This document shows positions 30,934-35,297 of a stretch of 35,297 nt of DNA, one piece after another (within the stretch, counting starts at the first letter, position 1; each line of letters starts with the position of its first letter). The stretch lies in NCBI GenBank assembly GCA_022796195.1, contig JAAWIE010000015.1, positions 1 through 35,297 on the forward strand, given 5' to 3'. A model generated the notes under the pieces. That model made no database searches. It worked only from the letters and a program-made list of their open reading frames with translations, and was not told where the DNA came from. Made by a program: the position numbers and the translations under genes. The stretch comes from Lawsonibacter sp. (lineage in GTDB: Bacteria; Bacillota; Clostridia; Oscillospirales; Oscillospiraceae).

Positions 30934-31673
30934 CTATCTTCGCCCCCTCTCGTTCCGGCAGCTCTGGGGGTGACCACCGCCTCTGGTGCGCCAGCGGGAC
31001 CGTCGTACACCACGCGGCCGTCCTCCAAACGGATGATTCGCTGGGCCTGGACCGCGATGGAGTTGTCATGGGTGATAAGGACCACCGTATGTCCCTGGTT
31101 GTGGAGGTCCTGGAGCATAGAGAGCACCTCCCGGCCGGTACGGGAGTCCAGCGCACCGGTGGGCTCGTCAGCCAAGATAACCGAGGGCCTGCCCACCAGC
31201 GCCCGGGCAATGGATACCCGCTGCTGCTGTCCGCCGGACAACTCCATGGGCTTATGCCGCCACTTGTCCCCCAGGCCCACCCGTTCCAGAGCGGCCCTGG
31301 CCCGCTCCCGGCGCTCCCCTCTGGAAACGCCGGCATACATCAGGGGAACTTCCACATTTTCTAATAAATTCAGCTTGGGCAGCAAGTTATACTGCTGAAA
31401 GATGAACCCTAAAAGCTCGTTCCGCACTTCCGCCAACTGATTTTTGTTCATCCGGCCCACCTCCTGGCCGTTGAGGAGATAGCTCCCTTCCGAGGGCACA
31501 TCCAGACAGCCGATAATGTTCATGCAGGTGGATTTCCCCGAACCGGAGGAGCCCACAATGGCGGTGAACTCCCCAGACTCGATTGAAAAGGAGATGTGGT
31601 CCGCAGCAACCACAGTACTGTCCCCCATGGGGTAGTACTTGCACACATCCTGAAACGTAATAAGTGCCGCCAT
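30930..31673 (-). CDS. MacB-type ABC transporter ATP-binding protein
   Basis: This 247-residue ATPase has Walker A GSSGSGKST (41-49), Q-loop FQQYNLLP, signature LSGGQQQR and Walker B VILADEPTGALD, all intact. It is of the LolD/MacB class that powers mechanotransmission exporters. The ATG at 31673 lies one base after the fusion-protein stop, with GGGGAGGG upstream; longer frames run into the upstream gene and are not used. Cotranscribed with the fusion-protein and permease genes. Confidence 0.95.
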   Translation of the reverse strand: MAALITFQDVCKYYPMGDSTVVAADHISFSIESGEFTAIVGSSGSGKSTCMNIIGCLDVPSEGSYLLNGQEVGRMNKNQLAEVRNELLGFIFQQYNLLPKLNLLENVEVPLMYAGVSRGERRERARAALERVGLGDKWRHKPMELSGGQQQRVSIARALVGRPSVILADEPTGALDSRTGREVLSMLQDLHNQGHTVVLITHDNSIAVQAQRIIRLEDGRVVYDGPAGAPEAVVTPRAAGTRGGEDR

Positions 31674-31674
31674 G

Positions 31675-33396
31675 TCAGGACCCTCCCCGTCCGCCGCCGT
31701 GGCCGCCACCCGAGGGTATTGCACCGCCGCTGGGAATGGCCCCATTGCTGAACGGCACTCCGCCGCCCATGCCGCCGGGCATCATCGTCATAGTAAAGCC
31801 GCCGGAGGAAGCGGCCGGAACATAAGCCACGGTGTCCCCCTCCTGAAGGCCGGAAACAATCTCAATGTAGCCGCTGTCGCTGGCGCCGGTCTCTACGGGA
31901 ACGGAATAGTACGCCTCCTCTCCGTTTTCCACCAAAGTTCCCTTGGATGCGCTGGGAGAACCAGCGGTAACCAAAACTGTGTTCCCCCGGTTCAGCGCCC
32001 CAGAGGGGATGGCCAGCACGCCGCTGGCGCTTTGCAGGGTGATGGCGGCGTCTGCGTTCATTCCGGGGAGCAGGCCCTCTGTCTCGTCTATGCGGACGGT
32101 AACCGGGTAAGTAGTGGTCCCGCCGGAGGAGGTCCCTGCCACACTCACCTTGGTAACCACTCCGGCATAGGTTTTGCCCTCCACTGCGTCGGCGGTAATA
32201 CGAACCTTCTGACCCACAGCGATATCGGATATGTCCAGTTCATCCACGTTCAGGGTCATGGTCAGATAGCTCAGGTCGTAGATGGAGCAAAGAACTTTGC
32301 CCGCCTCACTAGTCTCCCCCGCCTTGTAATTCTTGTCGATCACGGTCCCTTGGATGGGGGAGGTAATGGTATAGTTGTCCAGCTGGTCCTGCCGGTTTTC
32401 CAGGGACAGTTCCGCGTTGCGCAGCGAATCGGCGGCGCTTTGCAGGTTGTCGTCCACACTGTCGCTGGTCAGGGTAAGGATGACGCCGTCCTTGTTTACC
32501 CAGCTTCCCTCCTGGGCTTGGATGGATGCCACCCAGCCGGAGACCTCCGCTGCTATGATTTCCTCTGCCGCGTAGTCAAACGCGGCGCTCCCAGAACTGG
32601 CGCAGCCGTCAATTTCGGCGGAACCGGTGTGCTCGGTGGACAGAGCGCCAGGGTTGGACACTTCTACTGTTACATAACGGACAATCATGTTGCCCTCCAG
32701 CACGGTACTCGACGGCTCCACCTTGGAAACCGAACCCTCCAGGGTCTCGAAGGTGCTCTCCAGGGTCACAGAAGCACTCTGACCCACAGAAAAGCCCGCC
32801 GCCTCGTCCGCAAGAAATGGAACCTTCAGGGTCATGGTATCCCAGTTCCGCAGGGTGGCCAGCGTCTGTCCAACGGACACTTCGTCCCCCGCCTCCACCT
32901 CCAGGGAGAACACCCGCCCCGCCTTGGGCGCTGTCACTGACAGCTTTTCCAGCTCCTTCAGCCGGTTGTTGTAGGTGCGCTGGGCCTGGTCCAAGGAGAT
33001 TTGCGCCTGCTCCAGAGAACTGGACAGGTCGGAGGCGTCAATGGTATACAGCACGGTCCCTTCCTCCACTTGGTCTCCCTCCTCGAACCCGGCGGTAAGG
33101 ATGCTGCCCTCCACCAGGGAGGTGACGGAGTAGGAGTTTGCCGCCTCCAGCGCACCGCTGCCGGTGATCTGTGCAGTGATATCCCGCCGCTCTACAGGGG
33201 CGGTGGTATAGGACAGGCCGGCTGCGGAGACGGACTGTCCGCCTCCGGCCAGCCGCAGCGCAAAGGCGCCAGCCAATACGCAGGCCAAAACGGGAATGAC
33301 CACCCGTTTGCGCAGCAGTTTGCGGGCGATTAGCCCAAGACTCTGGCAGGATTTCTCCTGTTCCGCAGAGTTTTGGCTGAGTACAGGAAGTTTCAT
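31675..33396 (-). CDS. MacA/HlyD-like periplasmic-adaptor (membrane fusion) protein with duplicated lipoyl units
   Basis: This 573-residue protein has a cytoplasmic tail, one TM helix (about 32-50, VVIPVLACVLAGAFALRLA) and an extracellular part. Two lipoyl-hairpin units are visible. The first (about 88-185) has VEGSILTAGFEEGDQVEEGT, a coiled coil, then APKAGRVFSLEVEAGDEV. The second (about 285-385) has VSGWVASIQAQEGSWVNKDG, a coiled coil, then SPIQGTVIDKNYKAGETSEA. A beta-barrel/MP domain follows. The C-terminus is Gly/Ser-rich (GGMGGGVPFSNG ... GGGHGGGRGGS). Normal MacA-like adaptors have one unit and about 380-420 residues, so this one is enlarged. It is first in the exporter operon; AAGGGAAAGGA precedes the ATG. 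Confidence 0.9.
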   Translation of the reverse strand: MKLPVLSQNSAEQEKSCQSLGLIARKLLRKRVVIPVLACVLAGAFALRLAGGGQSVSAAGLSYTTAPVERRDITAQITGSGALEAANSYSVTSLVEGSILTAGFEEGDQVEEGTVLYTIDASDLSSSLEQAQISLDQAQRTYNNRLKELEKLSVTAPKAGRVFSLEVEAGDEVSVGQTLATLRNWDTMTLKVPFLADEAAGFSVGQSASVTLESTFETLEGSVSKVEPSSTVLEGNMIVRYVTVEVSNPGALSTEHTGSAEIDGCASSGSAAFDYAAEEIIAAEVSGWVASIQAQEGSWVNKDGVILTLTSDSVDDNLQSAADSLRNAELSLENRQDQLDNYTITSPIQGTVIDKNYKAGETSEAGKVLCSIYDLSYLTMTLNVDELDISDIAVGQKVRITADAVEGKTYAGVVTKVSVAGTSSGGTTTYPVTVRIDETEGLLPGMNADAAITLQSASGVLAIPSGALNRGNTVLVTAGSPSASKGTLVENGEEAYYSVPVETGASDSGYIEIVSGLQEGDTVAYVPAASSGGFTMTMMPGGMGGGVPFSNGAIPSGGAIPSGGGHGGGRGGS

Positions 33397-33489
33397 AGCG
33401 GAAATCGTCCTTTCCCTTTCAGATTGTCCCCCATCCTACCAGGAAAATTTGAACAACCAAAAGAGAAACTCGAAACAAAAACGAAACAA

Positions 33490-33530
33490 ATTACAAACAA
33501 TTCCTCCCCGCCTGAGCGCGGGGAGGAATT
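33490..33530 (-). terminator. Terminator of the VWA operon
   Basis: AATTCCTCCCCGC (33499-33511) pairs perfectly with GCGGGGAGGAATT (33518-33530) around a 6-nt loop. On the minus strand the tail is TTGTTTGTAATTTGTTT. It ends the VWA transcript (stop at 33591) before the efflux operon. The AT-rich 33400-33498 beyond it must hold the efflux promoter, but no convincing -35/-10 pair was found. Confidence 0.8.
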
Positions 33531-33590
33531 CAGAGCCGGTCCGGCCAATTGATGATAAAGGTCGATGCGCAAAGGGGTAAGATCAGACGT

Positions 33591-34724
33591 TTACAGCCGT
33601 CCAGTCAGCGCCTGTTCCAGCAGTTCAGGCAGCTTTTCCGGCGCACAGGCAAAGCAGGGGATGTCCAAAGCCGCGACCCGCTGGGCGGTCTGGGCGTCAT
33701 AGTAGGGCTTTCCTCCGTCGGCAATGGCCAGCAGGACAACTACGGTAACGCCGGATGTTTTCAGCTCCTCCAGCCGCCGCAGGAGAGCCGCCCGGTTGCC
33801 CCCCTCGTCCAGGTCGGAAATGAGGAAAAACAGCGTTTTGGCAGGGGCGTCCACCAAGTTCTGGCAGTAAGCGATGGACTTGGCGATATCCGTCCCGCCC
33901 CCCATTTGAAAGCCGAAGAGCAGGTCCACCGGGTCGGCGCACAGCGCAGTCAGGTCCATAATCTGGGTATCGAACGCCACCACGCTGGTCCGGACCGCGG
34001 ACATAGAGGCCAGCACACAGGCCATAACCGAGGAGTAGAGGATGGACTGCCCCATGGACCCGCTCTGGTCAATATCCAGAATTACATGCCACCGGTTGAC
34101 TCGGCTGGAGCGGTCGAAAAACCACACGCGTTCCGGGATAACCGCCCCCAGCTCCGGGTTATAATTCTTCAAATTTCTACGAATTGTATAGGGAAAATCC
34201 AGGGCTGAGGCGGAGGGCAGCGGAGCGTGGGCGCGGCGGTTCAAGGCCGCCGTCACCGCCCGGCGCACATCGTTTTCCAGCATTTTGTTGATCTCATCTA
34301 CAATTTTACGGATGAACCTCCGAGCGGACTCCTTGGACTTTTTGGGGATCTGATCCTTGAGCATCAGCAGGGTAGAGGCCATATTCAGATCCGGTTCCAG
34401 GCCGTCCAGCAGCTCCGGCTCCAGAAGCAGCTGCTTTAACCCCTTGCGCTCAATGGCGTCGTTCTGCACCACCGCCACCGTCTCCGGATCAAAGAGGGAA
34501 CGCAGATCCCCTAGCCATTTGGAGATCAGCGGGGAAGACGGCCCCTTCCCTCCGCCGGGGCCGCCGCCAAAGCTCTCCCCCGGTCCGCCGTAGATGGCCC
34601 CCAGGGCAGAGTCCATCAGCAGTTCATCTTGGGACAGTCCGCCCCCACCCATCCCCGTAAACGCTTCCTGGGTCTCCGAACCCAAAATCAGCCGCCAGCG
34701 GGTAAGCTGTTCTGTTTGTGACAT
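33591..34724 (-). CDS. VWA domain-containing protein (CoxE-like)
   Basis: This 377-residue protein has an N-terminal Gly-rich stretch (GGPGESFGGGPGGGKGP) and a helical middle region. The C-terminal von Willebrand A domain has an intact metal-ion-dependent adhesion motif, DIDQSGSMGQS (Asp219, Ser221, Ser223), plus GGGTDIAKSI (the conserved Thr) and FLISDLDEGG. The ATG at 34724 has GAGGTGG upstream; the frame extends 41 codons further but that part is not conserved in appearance. Downstream of a DUF5682-like gene, it matches the known MoxR-ATPase / SWIM / DUF5682 / VWA clusters, thought to act as metal-dependent chaperone-like systems; the exact function is not established. Confidence 0.9.
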   Translation of the reverse strand: MSQTEQLTRWRLILGSETQEAFTGMGGGGLSQDELLMDSALGAIYGGPGESFGGGPGGGKGPSSPLISKWLGDLRSLFDPETVAVVQNDAIERKGLKQLLLEPELLDGLEPDLNMASTLLMLKDQIPKKSKESARRFIRKIVDEINKMLENDVRRAVTAALNRRAHAPLPSASALDFPYTIRRNLKNYNPELGAVIPERVWFFDRSSRVNRWHVILDIDQSGSMGQSILYSSVMACVLASMSAVRTSVVAFDTQIMDLTALCADPVDLLFGFQMGGGTDIAKSIAYCQNLVDAPAKTLFFLISDLDEGGNRAALLRRLEELKTSGVTVVVLLAIADGGKPYYDAQTAQRVAALDIPCFACAPEKLPELLEQALTGRL

Positions 34725-34827
34725 AAGAACCACCTCGCAATGCCGCCCGTCGGGAGGCAGATGTCGTTCGCTGGGGCGGGCACGGGTTCCCGGCTCGTTT
34801 CCGTCATGCCGGCACGCCCAATCCCGC

Positions 34828-35297
34828 TTAAATATCGTCAAAGTCAAAGTCGGCCAGGCTGTCCAGCACCGCCTGCTCGGCCTCCGTCGTCTCGTTCATC
34901 AGCAGTTCCGCCGTCTGCTGGGGGTTTATGCCCCAGATTTCGCCCAAATTTTCCGCAATATCGTTTTTCTCGCTGGGCGAGAAGCCAGAAAAGGCCCGGC
35001 GGAGAAAGACCAGGGCCCGGCGGAAACCGGACTCGTCCAAACCGGAGAGGTAGCCGTCCAGCTGCCGCCACAGGGAGAGCCGGGCGATGAGCGCATAGCG
35101 GTTTTTTCCCGCCAGCCCCTCAAACCACCCCGCCCCCAAATCGGCGGGGACACCAGGGGACAGCCGCCGGGCCACTTCCCGGGCCAGCAGAGCTTCGTCC
35201 GCTCCGCCCCGCTCCAGCAGAATCGCCATTGCAAAGCCGGAGCACCGCGTATTCAAGTCGTCCCGGTCTGAGATCTCTTCCAACAGGGAGACCCATC
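34828..35297 (-). CDS. DUF5682-family-like protein (C-terminal part, runs off the window)
   Basis: The frame is open through the window edge, so only about the last 156 residues are seen. The helical segment RYALIARLSLWRQLDGYLSG, then FRRALVFLRRAFSGFSPSEK, resembles the C-terminal region of DUF5682 proteins encoded next to CoxE-like VWA genes. The tail is acidic (SLADFDFDDI). The gap to the VWA start is 103 nt on the same strand, consistent with an operon. Family assignment rests on memory of the motif and on context. Confidence 0.65.
   Translation of the reverse strand, partial: WVSLLEEISDRDDLNTRCSGFAMAILLERGGADEALLAREVARRLSPGVPADLGAGWFEGLAGKNRYALIARLSLWRQLDGYLSGLDESGFRRALVFLRRAFSGFSPSEKNDIAENLGEIWGINPQQTAELLMNETTEAEQAVLDSLADFDFDDI

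Overview
The window looks like chromosomal DNA of a GC-rich Gram-positive gut Clostridium, most likely Oscillospiraceae (Flavonifractor/Lawsonibacter-like). This is inferred from strong AAGGAGG ribosome sites, several TTG starts, Firmicutes-type AraR, LicT and HPr proteins, an S-layer-homology protein and high GC. No rRNA, tRNA, CRISPR array, insertion sequence or prophage was seen.

Layout. (1) 1-625: end of an SPFH/band-7 protein. (2) 681-9349, minus strand: an L-arabinose operon. In transcription order it encodes a lipoprotein sugar-binding protein, a double ABC ATPase, two permeases (the YtfQRT-YjfF furanose-importer layout), an FGGY kinase, AraA and AraD. (3) 9350-10926: AT-rich divergent control region and an AraR-type GntR-LacI repressor; several ATTTGTAC-like operators lie over and around both promoters. 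(4) 11226-15267: a soluble PTS cassette with a LicT/GlcT-type antiterminator, an EIIB-EIIA fusion, HPr and enzyme I. A 29-nt RAT element overlapping a terminator precedes both the antiterminator gene and EIIBA. No EIIC is present. (5) 15362-18953, minus: an HPt protein and a cytosolic PAS-rich hybrid histidine kinase with two receivers. (6) 19292-21218: an OmpR-type two-component pair. (7) 21374-27732: a sigma-54 module made of rpoN, an iadA-nhaC operon behind a textbook -24/-12 promoter, and a sigma-54 activator. (8) 27793-33396, minus: a secreted SLH protein and a MacAB-like ABC efflux system. (9) 33591-35297, minus: a VWA protein and the end of a DUF5682-like protein.

How the parts work together. 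Arabinose, probably in furanose form, would be imported, isomerised to ribulose, phosphorylated and epimerised to xylulose-5-phosphate under AraR control. The PTS cassette is a complete soluble phosphate relay whose antiterminator carries all four PRD histidines and so probably reads the phosphorylation state of its own operon's products. The sigma-54 module links isoaspartyl-dipeptide turnover to an NhaC-type antiporter.

Most notable items: the duplicated RAT/terminator switches on an EIIC-less PTS operon; an HPr with lysine at the usual regulatory serine; the compact sigma-54/IadA/NhaC circuit with a 37-nt upstream palindrome; the AraR operator array; and a family of small palindromic repeats, one of which supplies the araA stop codon.
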